NCBI GenBank assembly: GCA_037179515.1 | Contig: JAXCGZ010017012.1 | Location: 23,501-87,500, forward strand | Reading direction: 5' to 3' | Length of the DNA stretch: 64,000 nt | Origin: Halocaridina rubra | Lineage: Eukaryota > Arthropoda > Malacostraca > Decapoda > Atyidae | In this document: positions 48,536 through 63,464 of the stretch, in pieces | How the letters are laid out: the number at the start of each line of letters is the position of its first letter | Numbering within the stretch: the stretch's first letter is position 1 | Made by a program: the position numbers and the translations under genes | The notes under the pieces: model-generated | What the model was told of the DNA's origin: nothing | Seen by the model: only the letters and a program-made list of their open reading frames with translations | Database searches by the model: none

Positions 48536-49198
48536 AAGGTCATAAATTTTACGTGATTCCAAGTTCTTATTAAGAATTGTGTACGCAAGGGTATTTATTA
48601 TATGAGAAACGTGGTTAATTAAAGCTCTAAAACTAATTTGCACATATGTGGATTCATAACCACAAATGACCAAAAACTCCCAGGCCAACCACACTGGATA
48701 CCGGATATCCAGGGCATTATGTAAATGTGGCCACAAATCATTAATATTTAAAATGTACCTCCGTCCCCTCCTCTCGTAACGTCACATCCTATCCTACATC
48801 AAGGTCCTTCACAGAGTTGGAAACACTAATTGCCCCATGCATAAAAATGTATAAAGTGAATATATAATAATATCCTTATAGTAAAATGCCGTCATTCCGA
48901 CAATGTTGCAAGAGAATGTATTAATTTATTAATAATAATTGTGAGATATTTTTCACAAATCCAGTCCCGAGAAGACATTATGTAGATGGTAGGATCTATA
49001 AATAAAGCTTATGTCAGGTAGCAATGCCTTAAACATTTTAAAGCACATGAAAATGAAATCAGGTCTAGTTGAACTCGTGTCCCTCATGGTGAATAGTCAA
49101 AGAGAAAGTTACTCGTTCTGTGAGAAAATTACTCTCATCTACATCCAATTACCTCTTATTGTGCGTGATTCAAAGGAAGTCAACATGCTGTTTGGTTT

Positions 49199-49199
<1 letters not shown>
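48536..49199. other. Intergenic stretch, nothing recognised
   Basis: No coding or repeat family identified before the (TC)n tract. Confidence 0.5.

Positions 49200-49282
<83 letters not shown>
49200..49282. repeat. (TC)n microsatellite
   Basis: About 82 bp of TC with one CC interruption, followed by ACACAC/GTGTGT sequence. Confidence 0.98.
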
Positions 49283-49345
49283 GACACACACTTATGTGTG
49301 TGTGTGAGTGATTATCTGTGTGATTAGTTTATCACAAACAAACAC

Positions 49346-50094
49346 ACTTCAAAATGTAAGGTAATGAGAATGGGTACAAGTGCAAGAAGGCCCAAGCTTG
49401 ACTACTCGGAAGCAGGAGTACAACTTCAAGAGACAGAGAATGTGAGAGATCTAGGAGTAAACATACTGGCCGATTTGTCTCCAGAAATACATATTAATGG
49501 CATAGTAAGGGCAGCATATGCTTTCTTAGCAAATGTAAGAGTAGCCTTCAGGCACATGGACAAGGAAATGTTCAGAAATATTTATGTAACCTATGTGAGG
49601 CCAAAACTTGAAAATGCAGCTTCCTTTTGGAATTCGCATTCAAAAAGCATGTAACCAAGCTTGAAAAAGTTCAAAGACATGCCACAAAAATGGTATCAGA
49701 AATACGCAATCTCAGTTATGATGAGAGGCTGAGGGAATTAGGCTTACCATCACTCGAAGCTAGAAGATTGAGGGGAGATTTGGTGAAAGTCTAAATTCCT
49801 TCAAGGTTATGATAGAGTGGATAGGGATCGATATTTTGATATGGTTGGCTCTAGAACTAGACGTTATAGTTTGAAGCTCGTAAGAAAAGTTCTTGGCAGG
49901 ATGTAAGAGAATAATTTTTTAGTGTAAGAGTAGTTGATAATTGGAATTCGCTAAGCGAGGAGGTAGTTAATGCTAACTCAATCTATAGTTTTAAGGACAG
50001 GAATGATAAGTATCATTAAGTACAAAATGACACCGATCAGGAGATGGGAAGATAGGAGCTTTGGGCTCTTTCTCGAAAGCACAATTAGGTAATC
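49346..50094 (+). mobile_element. CR1-B copy 4, C-terminal fragment
   Basis: Starts abruptly after ACAAACAAACACAC at SKCKVMRMGTSARRPKLDY and runs to the 3' end (AATTAGGTAATCAC once, then ACACAC). It is diverged, with several indels after 49654. An older copy. Confidence 0.9.
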
Positions 50095-50224
50095 ACACAC
50101 ACTCCCACACAAACACACTAAATGTATTCATATTCTAAGCAAAAGATATATATATAAGGGACTCTAAGAAGAAATCAACAATGAGACAGGGAGTTGCGAG
50201 CATGGCGATTTTTCATTTCAGGAC

Positions 50225-50300
50225 AGGTAATGGATGGCTCTAAAATTGATCATAGTTTAAAATTTCGTAAGAATACTTCTTTGCAACATGAATGGAAACA
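50225..50300 (+). mobile_element. CR1-B scrap (C-terminal tail)
   Basis: ATGGCTCTAAAATTGATCAT then AGTTTAAAATTTCGTAAGAA corresponds to the MAGSRTRGHSLKLRKKTSLQ tail of CR1-B, heavily diverged. Confidence 0.65.
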
Positions 50301-50311
50301 CATTCTTAGGG

Positions 50312-52330
50312 CATGAATACTTGTGAGAAATATGGGAAGATAGTAGATTGCCGCATACCTGTCACCAAAGTAAGTGTAATTCATGCCAGAGAGAAATGGT
50401 TCGATAATGAGCGTAAAAGAGCTAAGGAGTGGAGATACAAATGCTGGAAAAGGAATAAGACAAGAAAAAACATAAATGCCTGGCAGATTTATAAAAACAT
50501 AAGAAATTTTTACTTAAGTAAAAGAAGAGATGCAGATAGAGACTGTGAAAGGACATCACCAGAAAATCCCAAGCTTTTCCACAGCTTTATCAGAAGAAAA
50601 CTGAGGGTAAAAGAACAGGCTTTAAAGCTTAAGAGAGCGGATTGAAGCATCACTAAGACGGATGAAAAGATCTGCAAAGAATTGAACAAGGAGTTTCAGT
50701 CAGTATTTAAAGTAGAAAAGACCCCACCCCCCAGATTGCAGAGACAGAAGCTCATGGGGCTGTATTAGAGAACATCATCCTTTCAGCCACAGAGGTATGC
50801 CAAGCGCTGATGGAGTTAGATGTCCATAAAGCTACAGGTTCTGATGATATATCCCCTCATGTACTTGAAAAATGTGCAAACTCAATATTAGTGGAACTTA
50901 GTATCATATTTAAAAATGTGCTGGAGTCAAGGGAGATTCCAAGATGCTGGAAACAGGTGAACGTGATATCTATCTCCAAAAAGGGAAGGAGGGATATGGC
51001 TCTAAACTATAGACCTGTTTCCTTAACCAGCATAGTTTGCAAAGTTATGAAAAAACTACTAAGGAAACATATCTCTTCACTTGGAATCCCTCAACTTTTT
51101 GTCAGGGAAACAACATGGCTTCAGAGAAGGTATATCAACAGTAATAAACTTATTAAAATTTTATGATGAGGTAAGCCGAATCTTACAGGAAAGAGAGGGC
51201 TGGGCAGATTGCATATTCCTAGGCTTCCAGAAAGCATTTGATGCTGTCCCACACAAGAGACTTATTAAGAAGCTGCAAGCAATGGCTAGAATAGGTGGCA
51301 ATGTCTTGAATGGATATAAAAATACTTAGAAGGAAAGAAACCGAGGGTTAGAGTAAGACAGTGTTTAAATGGAGAAGCGTTAGTACTGAAGTTCCACAGG
51401 GATCAGTTTCAGGGCCACTTTTATTCCTTGTATATGTAAATGACGTACCAGAGTCTGTAAATTCATTCATGAATATGTTTGCAGATGATGCAAAGATTGA
51501 GAAGAAAGAAAGAAACGAGAACAATGGTAGAGAACTTCAAGAAGATCTAAATAGTCTGCATGAGTGGTCAGAAAAGTGGCTAATGAAATTCAATACTTCA
51601 AAATGTAAGGTAATAAGAACGGGTACAAGTGCAAGAAGGCCCAAGCTTGACTACTCGGTGGCAGGAGTACAACGTCAAGAGACAGAGAATGAGAGTGATG
51701 TAGGAGTAAATATACTGGCAGATTTGTCTCCAAAAATTCATATAAATGGCATAGTAAGGGCAGAATATGCTTTCTTAGCAAATGTAAGTGTAGCCTTCAG
51801 GCACATGGACAAGGAAATGTTCAGAAATATTTATGTAACCTATGTGAGGCCAAAACTTGCTCATGCAACCCCCTTTGGAATTCGTATTTGAAAAAGCACG
51901 TAGTTAAGCTGGAAAAAGTTCAAAGACTTCCCAATAAGTTGGTACCAGAAGTACGCAATCTCAGTTATGATGAGAGGCTGAGGGAATTAGACTTACTAGA
52001 AGATTGAGGGGGATATGGTGACAGTCTTTAAATTCCTTCATGGTTGTGATAGAGTGCATAGGGTTCGATATTTTGATATGGATGGCACTAGAAGTAGAGG
52101 TCATAGTTTGAAGCTTCATAAGAAAACTTCTTTGCAGGATGCAGAGAAGTACTTTTTTAGTGTAAGAGTAGTTGATAATTGGAATTCGTTAAGCAAGGAG
52201 GTAGTTAACGCTAATTCAATCCATACTTTTAAGGACAAATTTGATACGTATCACTAAGTACAAATCGGAACCGATCAGGAGGCGGGAAGTTACGAGCTTT
52301 GGGCTATTTTCCGTAAGAACAATTAGGTAA
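50312..52330 (+). mobile_element. CR1-B copy 5, 5'-truncated, old
   Basis: Begins [20 protein letters not shown] in the linker after the endonuclease and continues through RT ([37 protein letters not shown]) and the tail to CAATTAGGTAA. Frames are broken near 50644, 51160, 51329, 51890 and 52010. The tail passes into ACACACACACACA. Confidence 0.92.
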
Positions 52331-52361
52331 AAAATTAAATCTTACACACACACACACATAC

Positions 52362-53081
52362 ACAAGTGCAAGAAAGACCAAACTAGTTTACTTGGTGGCA
52401 GGAGTACAACTTCAAGAGACAGAGAATGAGAGACATCTAGGAGAAAACATACTGGCTGCTTTGTCTCCAGAAAAGCATATAAATGGCATAGTAAGGACAG
52501 CATATACTTTCTTAGTAAATGTAAGGGTAGCCTTCAGGCACATGGACAAGGAAATGCTCAGAAATATTTATGTAACCTATGTAAGGCCAAACCTTGAATA
52601 TGCAGCCCCCTCTTGAAATCCACATCTTGAAAAAACACGTAATTAAGCTGGAAAAAGATCAAAGACATGACACGATGCTGGTGCCAGAAATATGCAATCT
52701 CAGTTATAATGAGAGGCTGAGGAAATTAGACTTACCATCACTCGAAGCTAGAAAATTGAGATGGATGCGGTGACGGATTTTGAATTCCTTCATGGTTATG
52801 ATTGAGTGTATAGGGATTGATATTTTGATATGGCTGGCAGTAGGACTAGAGGTCATAGTTTGAAGCTTCATAAGAAAACTTCTTTGCAAAATGTAAGGAG
52901 GTACTTTTTTTGTGTGTAAGAGTAGTTGATAATTGAAATTAGCTAAACGAGGAGGTAGTTAATGCTAACTCAATCCTTGGGTTTAAGGACAAGCATGATA
53001 AGTATCACTAAGTACAAAATGGCACCAACCAGGAGACGGGAAGATACGAGCTTGGGGTTCTTTCCCGTAAGCACAATTAGG
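52362..53081 (+). mobile_element. CR1-B copy 6, C-terminal fragment, old
   Basis: Starts after ACACACACACACATACAC at AAGTGCAAGAAAGACC (the SARRPK region), includes VAGVQLQETENERHLGENIL, and reaches the 3' end AATTAGGTAATTAC. Bounded on both sides by CA repeats. Confidence 0.9.
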
Positions 53082-53083
53082 TA

Positions 53084-53132
<49 letters not shown>
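53082..53132. repeat. (CA)n microsatellite between CR1-B copies 6 and 7
   Basis: About 50 bp of CA directly continuing from the 3' end of copy 6 and ending at ACGCATGAAGAG of copy 7. Confidence 0.98.
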
Positions 53133-53135
<3 letters not shown>

Positions 53136-54842
53136 TGAAGAGATCTGCAAAGAATTGAACAAGGAGTTTCAGTCAGTATTTACAGTAGAAAATACCCCAC
53201 CCCCTCAGATTGCAGTGATAGAAGCTCAAGGGCCGGTATTAGAGAACATCAACCTTACAGCCACAGAGGTATGCAAAGCGCTGATGGATTTAGATGTTCA
53301 TAAAGCTACAGGTCCTGATGACATATCCCCTCATGTGCTTAAAAAATGCGCAAACACAATATCAGTGGCACTAAGTATCATATTTAAGGAGTCACTGGAG
53401 TCGGGGGAGATTCCAAGATGCTGGAAACAAGCAAATGTGATACCTATCTTCAAAAAGGGAAGGAGGGATACGGCTCTGAACTATAGACCAGTTTCCTTGA
53501 CCAGCATAGTTTGCAAACTTTTGGAGAAACTACTAAGGAAACATATCTCTCTTCACTTGGAATCCTTCAACTTTTTGTCAGTGAGGCAACATGGCTTTAG
53601 AGAAGGTAGATCAACAGTAACAAACTTATTAGAATTTTATGATGAGGTAAGCCAAATCTTACAGGAAAGAGAGGGCTGGGCAGATTGCATATTCCTAGAC
53701 TTCCAGAAAGCGCTTGACACTGTTCCACATGGGAGACTTATTAGGAAGCTGCACTCAATGGCTAGAATAGGTGGAAATGTTTTGGAATGGATAAAAACTT
53801 ACTTAGAAGGAAGGGAACAGAGGGTTAGAGTAAGACACTCAGTGTCTGAATGGAGAAGAGTTAGTAGTGGAGTTCCACAGGGTTCAGTTTTGGGGACACT
53901 TTTGTTCCTTGTATATGTAAATGACCTACCAGAGTCTGTAAATTCATTCATGAATATGTTTGCAGATGATGCAAAGATTGTGAAGAAAGTAAAAAACGAG
54001 AACAATGGTAGAGAACTTCAGGAGGATCTAAATAATCTGCATGAGTGGTCAGAAAAGTGGCTAATGAAATTCAATACTTCAAAATATAAGGTAATGAGAA
54101 TGGGTACAAGTGCAAGAAGGCCCAAGCTTGACTACTCGGTGGCTGGAGTACAACTTCAAGAGACAGAAAATGAGAGAGACCTAGGAGTAAGCATACTGGC
54201 AGATTTGTCTCCAGAAATACATATAAATGGCATAGTAAGGGCAGCATATGCATTCTTATCAAATGTAAGGGTAGCCTTCAGGCACATGGACAAGGAAATG
54301 TTCAGAAATATTTATGTAACCTATGTGAGGCCAAAACTCGAATATGCAGCCCCCTTTTGGAATCCGCACTTGAAAAAGCACATAGCTAAGCTTGAAAAAG
54401 TTCAAAGACATGCCACGAAACTGGTGCCAGAAATACGCAATCTCAGTTATGATGAGAGGCTGAGGGAATTAGACTTACCATCATTCGAAGCTAGAAGAGT
54501 AAGGGGGGATATGTTGACAGTCTTTAAATTCCTTCATGGTTATGATAGAGTGGATAGGGATCGATATTTCGATATGGCTGGCTCTAGAACTAGAGGTCAT
54601 AGTTTGAAGCTTCGTAAGAAAACTTCTTTGCAGGATGTAAGGAAATACTTTTTTCAGTGTAAGAGTAGTTGATAATTGGAATTCGCTAAGCGAGGAGGTA
54701 GTTAATGCTATCTCAATCCATAGTTTTAAGGACAGGTATGATAAGTATCACTTACTCTAAAATGGAACCGATCAGGAGACGGGAAGATACGAGCTTTGGG
54801 CTCATTCCCGTAAACACAATTAGGTAATCACAATTAGGTAAT
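53133..54842 (+). mobile_element. CR1-B copy 7, 5'-truncated, young
   Basis: Begins at GAAGAGATCTGCAAAGAATT after (CA)n. A 505-codon frame (53155-54672) holds the whole RT and most of the tail, starting [18 protein letters not shown]. One extra T at about 54650-54655 shifts the last 50 codons. The 3' end has AATTAGGTAATCAC twice and then ACACACAC. Nearly identical to copies 1, 2 and 8. Confidence 0.93.
53155..54672 (+). pseudogene. CR1-B copy 7 reverse transcriptase (505 codons)
   Basis: An uninterrupted [70 protein letters not shown] (Leu in place of the usual Phe), [26 protein letters not shown] and the tail KLEKVQRHATKLVPEIRNLS. No endonuclease is present because of 5' truncation. Confidence 0.9.
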
Positions 54843-54858
54843 CACACACACACACACA

Positions 54859-54893
54859 TCTTGAAAAAACACGTAGTTAAGCTGGAAAAAGAA
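54859..54893 (+). mobile_element. Short CR1-B tail fragment fused to the 5' end of copy 8
   Basis: ATCTTGAAAAAACACGTAGTT then AAGCTGGAAAAAG matches the HLKKHVVKLEK region of old CR1-B copies (compare 52621-52655), then switches to ORF1 sequence (AACAGTTCAGAAAAGAG). GAACAG or AACAG at the join is shared, suggesting a template switch. Confidence 0.8.
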
Positions 54894-55568
54894 CAGTTCA
54901 GAAAAGAGTTCCAGGAGCTGAATATGGAAAATGATGCCATGAAAACGTCCTTTGCTGATGCACTAAAGGGGAATGTGGCAGTAAAAGAGGCTGTAAAGGT
55001 GGTGGCACTGGAAAACATACACACAGTTGACTATAAAGAGACAGTAATCGAAAAAATGAAAGACGTTGTGATGGAAAGGGCAAACCCACTCATCAGACAG
55101 GCACTTGATAAGGAGAAGACAGTGGTAATCTCAGGCATAAGTGAATCCCAGGAGCCAACATGGCAGGAGAGACTTGAAGAAAATAAAGCTAACGTTGTAG
55201 ACCTGATAAGAAAGCTTGGAGTAGTATGTGGTCCTGAGGATATTGTAAACATACACCAACTAGGTAAATATTCGAAGGAAGGAAAGCCGAGACCAACAAA
55301 AGTAACCTTTGAGAGAGGGGAAACATGTAGGGAAATATTGTTGAGAAAAAAAAGTCTAAAAGACCTTCAAGAATGCAAAGAAGTGTTCATTAGACGATAC
55401 AGAACACAGGAAGAGATGGGAAAGATCAAAAACTTGTTGCAAGAGGCAAGAAGGTTAAATGATGAAAGAAATGAAGAAGAGAAGAAAAATTTTTGTTACA
55501 AAATACTTCCAGACAAAGGGGAGATAAAGAAGATAATGACAGAAGATCAGGGGATGGGGCCTCATTAA
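54893..55568 (+). pseudogene. CR1-B copy 8 ORF1, C-terminal part
   Basis: The frame continues open from the fusion point to the ORF1 stop and keeps the conserved VVISGISESQEPTW, IHQLGKYSKEGKPRPT and FIRRYRTQEEMGKI segments. The overlap with ORF2 in the -1 frame and the slippery heptamer (about 55487-55493) are kept. Confidence 0.85.
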
Positions 55569-58393
55569 GATTGTTATACACAAATGCTGATGGATTAGCT
55601 GGTAAGGCAGTAGAATTAAAAGATAGGATTCACAACAGTAAGGCAGATATAGCAGCAATTACAGAGACTAAGTTGAGTGAGGACATAAACAGTGTCACAG
55701 TTTTTCCTAAGGGCTTCAGAATACTAAGGGTCGAAAGATCTGAGAGGACTGGTGGAGGGATAGCACTGCTCATAAGTGAGAGGATTCAAGTTGAAGAAAT
55801 AAACTTGGCTATAGAAAGTGAGTTCAGGGAATTTCTTGTTGCTCGCATAAATACTGGGTCAGAGAGCATTATAATAACTGTTGTATACAACCCACCAAGG
55901 AACCAAAATAGGCTTGAAACTTATGAGGAAAGTCATATAGGTACTATTGAAGTCATAAACTCAGTTGTTAACATGGCACGGGAGAAAATATGTAGGATTT
56001 TGATTATGGGAGACTTTAATCATAAAGAGATAGATTGGATAAATCTTGACCCACACAGTGGTGAGGACTCATTCGGGGCAAGATTTCTAGATTGCGTACA
56101 AGGGAATTTCCTACACCAACATGTAATAGAACCAACAAGAGCCAGGGGTGGGGATGAGCCATCACTACTTGATCTAGTGTTCACAGATAATGTGTTGGAT
56201 ATTGAAAATATTGAGTATGAACCACCAATTGGAAAGAGTGACCACTGTGTGTTGTTGATGGAGTATATCATTGAAGATATTCTTCCTGAGAGTAGAGGCA
56301 CTGAGGACATGAGGAGGAACTATCCGAAAGGAGATTACATCAAAATGAATGAGCTTTTTGCAGTTATTGACTGGAGAACCTTATTTTACAACAAATCTAT
56401 ACAAGAAATGTATGACATCTTTTGTGAGAAATATGGGAAGATAGTAGATTGCTGCATACCTGTCACCAAAGTAGGTGTAATTCATGCCAGAGAGAAATGG
56501 TTCGATAATGGGTGTAAAAGAGCTAATTAGTGGAGAGACAAATGCTGGAAAAGGTATAGGAGGAGAAAAAGCATAAATGCCTGGCAAACCTACAAAAGAG
56601 CAAGAAATGACTACCTAAGTAAAAGGAGAGAGGCAGAGAGAGATTATGAGAGGGACATCACCAGGAAGGCTAAAGAAAATCCCAAGCTTTTCCACAGCTT
56701 TATCAGAGGAAAACTGAAGGTAAAAGAACACGTTTTAAGGCTAAAGAGAGCGGATGGAAGCATCACTGAGACAGACGAAGAGATCTGCAAAGAATTGAAC
56801 AAGGAATTTCAGTCAGTATTTACAGTAGAAAATACCCCACCCCCTCAGATTGCAGTGATAGAAGCTCAAGGGCCGGTATTAGAGAACATCAACCTTACAG
56901 CCACAGAGGTATGCAAAGCGCTGATGGATTTAGATGTTCATAAAGCTACAGGTCCTGATGACATATCCCCTCATGTGCTTAAAAAATGCGCAAACACAAT
57001 ATCAGTGGCACTAAGTATCATATTTAAGGAGTCACTGGAGTCGGGGGAGATTCCAAGATGCTGGAAACAAGCAAATGTGATACCTATCTTCAAAAAGGGA
57101 AGGAGGGATACGGCTCTGAACTATAGACCAGTTTCCTTGACCAGCATAGTTTGCAAAGTTATGGAGAAACTACTAAGGAAACATATCTCTCTTCACTTGG
57201 AATCCTTCAACTTTTTGTCAGTGAGGCAACATGGCTTCAGAGAAGGTAGATCAACAGTAACAAACTTATTAGAATTTTATGATGAGGTAAGCCAAATCTT
57301 ACAGGAAAGAGAGGGCTGGGCAGATTGCATATTCCTAGACTTCCAGAAAGCGTTTGACACTGTTCCACATGGGAGACTTATTAGGAAGCTGCAATCAATG
57401 GCTAGAATAGGTGGAAATGTTTTGGAATAGATAAAAACTTACTTAGAAGGAAGGGAACAGAGGGTTAGAGTAAGACACTCAGTGTCTGAATGGAGAAGAG
57501 TTAGTAGTGGAGTCCCACAGGGTTCAGTTTTAGGGCCACTTTTGTTCCTTGTATATATAAAAGACCTACCAGAGTCTGTAAATTCATTCATGAATATGTT
57601 TGCAGATGATGCAAAGATTGTGAAGAAAGTAAAAAACGAGAACAATGGTAGAGAACTTCAGGAGGATCTAAATAATCTGCATGAGTGGTCAGAAAAGTGG
57701 CTAATGAAATTCAATACCTCAAAATGTAAGGTAATGAGAATGGGTACAAGTGCAAGAAGGCCCAAGCTTGACTACTCGGTGGCTGGAGTACAACTTCAAG
57801 AGACAGAAAATGAGAGAGATCTAGGAGTAAACATACTGGCAGATTTGTCCCCAGAAATACATATAAATGGCGTAGTAAGGCCAGCATATGCATTCTTATC
57901 AAATGTAAGGGTAGCCTTCAGGCACATGGACAAGGAAATGTTCAGAAATATTTATGTAACCTATGTGAGGCCAAAACTCGAATATGCAGCCCCCTTTTGG
58001 AATCCGCACTTGAAAAAGCACATAGCTAAGCTAGAAAAAGTTCAAAGACATGCCACGAAACTGGTGCCAGAAATACTCAATCTCGGTTATGATGAGAGGC
58101 TGAGGGAATTTGACTTGCCATCACTCGAAGCTAGAAGAGTAAGGGGGGATATGGTGACAGTCTTTAAATTCCTTCATGGTTATGATAGAGTGGATAGGGA
58201 TCGATATTTCGATATGGCTGGCTCTAGAACTAGAGGTCATAGTTTGAAGCTTCGTAAGAAAACTTCTTTGCAGGATGTAAGGAAATACTTTTTCAGTGTA
58301 AGAGTAGTTGATAATTGGAATTCGCTAAGCGAGGAGGTAGTTAATGCTATCTCAATCCATAGTTTTAAGGACAGGTACGATAAGTATCACTAA
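55493..58393 (+). pseudogene. CR1-B copy 8 ORF2, two premature stops
   Basis: The -1 frame is open from the ORF1 overlap (SRQRGDKEDNDRRSGDG then LRLLYTNADGLAG) to the stop at about 56530. It resumes in the same frame to 57430, and again to 58393. Endonuclease and RT motifs are as in copy 2, including [11 protein letters not shown] and FADDAK. The VNDL of the RT reads IKDL here. Confidence 0.9.
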
Positions 58394-58506
58394 GTCTAAA
58401 ATGGAACCGATCAGGAGACGGGAAGATACGAGCTTTGGGCTCTTTCCCGTAAACACAATTATGTAATCACAATTAGGTAATCACACACACACACACATAT
58501 GCACCA

Positions 58507-59776
58507 TTAACTTTTGTCAGTGAGACAACATGGCTTCAGAAAAAGTAGATCAACAGTAACAAACTTATTAGAATTTATGACGAGGTAAGCCGAATCTTAC
58601 AGGAAAAAGAGAGCTGGAAAGATTGCATATCCCTAGACTTCAAGAATGCAGTTGACGCTGTCCCACACTGGAGCTTTATTAAGAAGCTGCAAGCAATGGC
58701 TAGAATAGGTGGAAATGTCTTGGAATGGATAAAAACTTACTTAGATGGAAGGGAACAGAGGGAGAGAGTAAGACACTAAGAATCTAGTATTGAAGTTCCA
58801 CAGGGATCAGTTTCAGGGCCACTTTTGTTCCTTGTATATGTAAATGACCTACCAGAGTCTGTAAATTCATTCATGAATATGTTTGCAGGTGATGCAAAGA
58901 CTATGAAAAGTATAAGAAACGAGAACAATGGTAGAGAACTTCAAGAAGATCTAAATAGTCTGCATGAGTGGTCAGAAAAGTGGCCAATGAAATTTAATAC
59001 CTCGAAATGTATGGTAATGAGAATGGATACAATTGCAATAAGGCCCAAGCTTGACTACTCAAAGGCAGGAGTAGACCACAACAGACAGAGAATGAGAGAG
59101 ATCTAGGGGTAAACATTCTGGCCGATTTGTCTCCAGAAATGTATATAAATTGCATAGTAAGGGCAGCATATGCTTTCTTAGTAAATGTAAGAGTAGCCTT
59201 CAGGCACATGGACAAGGAAATGTTCAGAAATATTTATATAACCTATGTGAGGCCAAACCTTGAGTATGCAGCCTCTTTTAGGAATCCGCACTTGAAAAAG
59301 CACGTAGTTAAGGTGGAAAAAGTTCAAAGGCATGCCACGAAACTGGTGCCAGAAACACGCAATCTCAGTTAAGATGAGAGATGGAGGGAATTAAACTTAC
59401 CATCCCTCGAAGCTAGATGAATGAGAGGGGATTTGGTGACGGTTTTTAAAACCCCTCATGGTTATGACAGAGTGGATGGAGATATATATTTTTATTTGGC
59501 TGGCACTAGAACTAGAGATCATAGTTTGAAGCTTCGAGAGAAACCATCTTTTCAGGATGTAAGGAAGTATTTTTTTTATTTTAATGTTAGAGTACTTGAT
59601 AATTGGAGTTCGCTAAGCTAAGAGGTAGTTAATGCTAACTTAGCCTATATTTTAAAGGACAAGTATGATAGTTATCACTTGGTACAAAAATGGAACCAAC
59701 CAAAAGACGGGGAGTTTCGAGCATGGGGTTCTTTCCTGTAAGCACAATTCGGTAATTACAATTCGGTAATTACATA
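58507..59776 (+). mobile_element. CR1-B copy 9, 5'-truncated, old
   Basis: Follows the ACACACATAT tail of copy 8. Starts TTTTGTCAGTGAGACAACAT in RT and continues past FAGDAKT (FADD mutated to FAGD) and the tail to AATTCGGTAATTAC twice. Many frameshifts. Confidence 0.9.
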
Positions 59777-62156
<2,380 letters not shown>

Positions 62157-63044
62157 TTCAGATAATAGGAAACGATAAGTTTTCTATTTTCTTCTTGGGT
62201 TAATTAAGTCAAGTAGATCCAAGTAATGCATATGGTTGTTCGAAGTTCTGAAAAATGATGACATGCAAATTTCAACATAATGCAATCGTGAATCTCTATC
62301 TGAAGGGATGAAAGTTCGATAAAGCATATTAGTGTAATCGTGCAGGAGTGTAAAAGTTTTTCCAGCTTACTTATGTACTTTTTTAATTCAACTGCCGATG
62401 TACTGAGTCACAAATGATTAAAGCTTTTAAAATTTTCCTTTTTATTCTCTAGGGCTCTAAAGTTGCTTGATAATGATATAACAGTCCACGTATTCTTCAT
62501 AACGAACTGCTGCATATCACATTAAAAGAAAAAGCAGAGTTTGATTGCATTCCTTCCCTTTACTCTTCAACTCGGGCTTTGATTCCTCGTCCTCTTTTAT
62601 ACACTTCGTCACCCATTTCTGTTGCTTCCATTGCTTAAGCTGTTATTATAAACGATGTTTAGAGTGTCTTAAGAAGGATGTCCTTCTCTTGAGAGTTCCT
62701 GTTTAAAGCCAGTTCTTCACAAGTATTTCAGCGCCAACTGTAAACAAAGATGCGTTTACTGGGAAGTTCTCTTATGTCAGCAATAACAATTTCAGATGAA
62801 AGTCTGTTCGATGGTAATTCTGTTCCATATTCAGTACAGACCAGGGCAAATGAAAAGAGATAATTTTTTTTTTTATCTATAAAGTTGCAAGGGAATTTTT
62901 TTTTCATTTGAGAGGCTGAATATGATGTGAGTTTATTTTCTAAAGTAACAAATTTGATTGACTAAACAGATGCATTCAAGGGAGTGAGAATGCTGGTATC
63001 TTGTAAAGATGAATAACCCCAACAAATTAGATAACCTCGTATTT

Positions 63045-63065
63045 GTTAGGTTAGGTTAGGTTAGG
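63045..63065. repeat. Short interstitial (TTAGG)n
   Basis: GTTAGGTTAGGTTAGGTTAGG, four copies of the arthropod telomere motif. Too short to imply a telomere. Confidence 0.9.
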
Positions 63066-63364
63066 CTAGTTTGATTTATTCGACTTTGGTTTGATTTGGT
63101 TTGCCCTGGTGAGGTCCTGTTAGAATCTAGTAAAATGATCTGAATGTTATTAGAGTAAAACTGATAAACTGGCCGATTCCTAAGATTCCGACGGAATGGA
63201 AGCAATGTTGATATATACAACGTGACATGAAGCTACACACAGTATGTTTCATACTTTACTCAAACTCGTCCAAACAATCTTAATGTTTTTCCATAATTGT
63301 TTTGCATCAACTGGTTTGAAGAATGCAAACAAACACTGTCATCCGGGTTATACAGGTCCCTATT

Positions 63365-63366
63365 TC

Positions 63367-63404
<38 letters not shown>
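63365..63404. repeat. (ATCT)n microsatellite
   Basis: Ten copies of the tetranucleotide. Confidence 0.98.
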
Positions 63405-63405
<1 letters not shown>

Positions 63406-63464
63406 CATTTTCGCTCCCCCACCACCAATCCCTCCTACTTAGCACCGCTTTTGGCACTTCGAGC

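Larger units (their letters stand above)
54893..58484 (+). mobile_element. CR1-B copy 8, truncated in ORF1, otherwise near full-length
   Basis: ORF1 from the FRKEFQELNMENDAMKT region to its stop at 55566-55568, then ORF2 55565-58393 with two nonsense changes (about 56527, AAGGAG to AATTAG; 57428, TGG to TAG). The 3' end has AATTATGTAATCAC and AATTAGGTAATCAC, then ACACACACACACAT. Young, close to copy 2. Confidence 0.93.
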
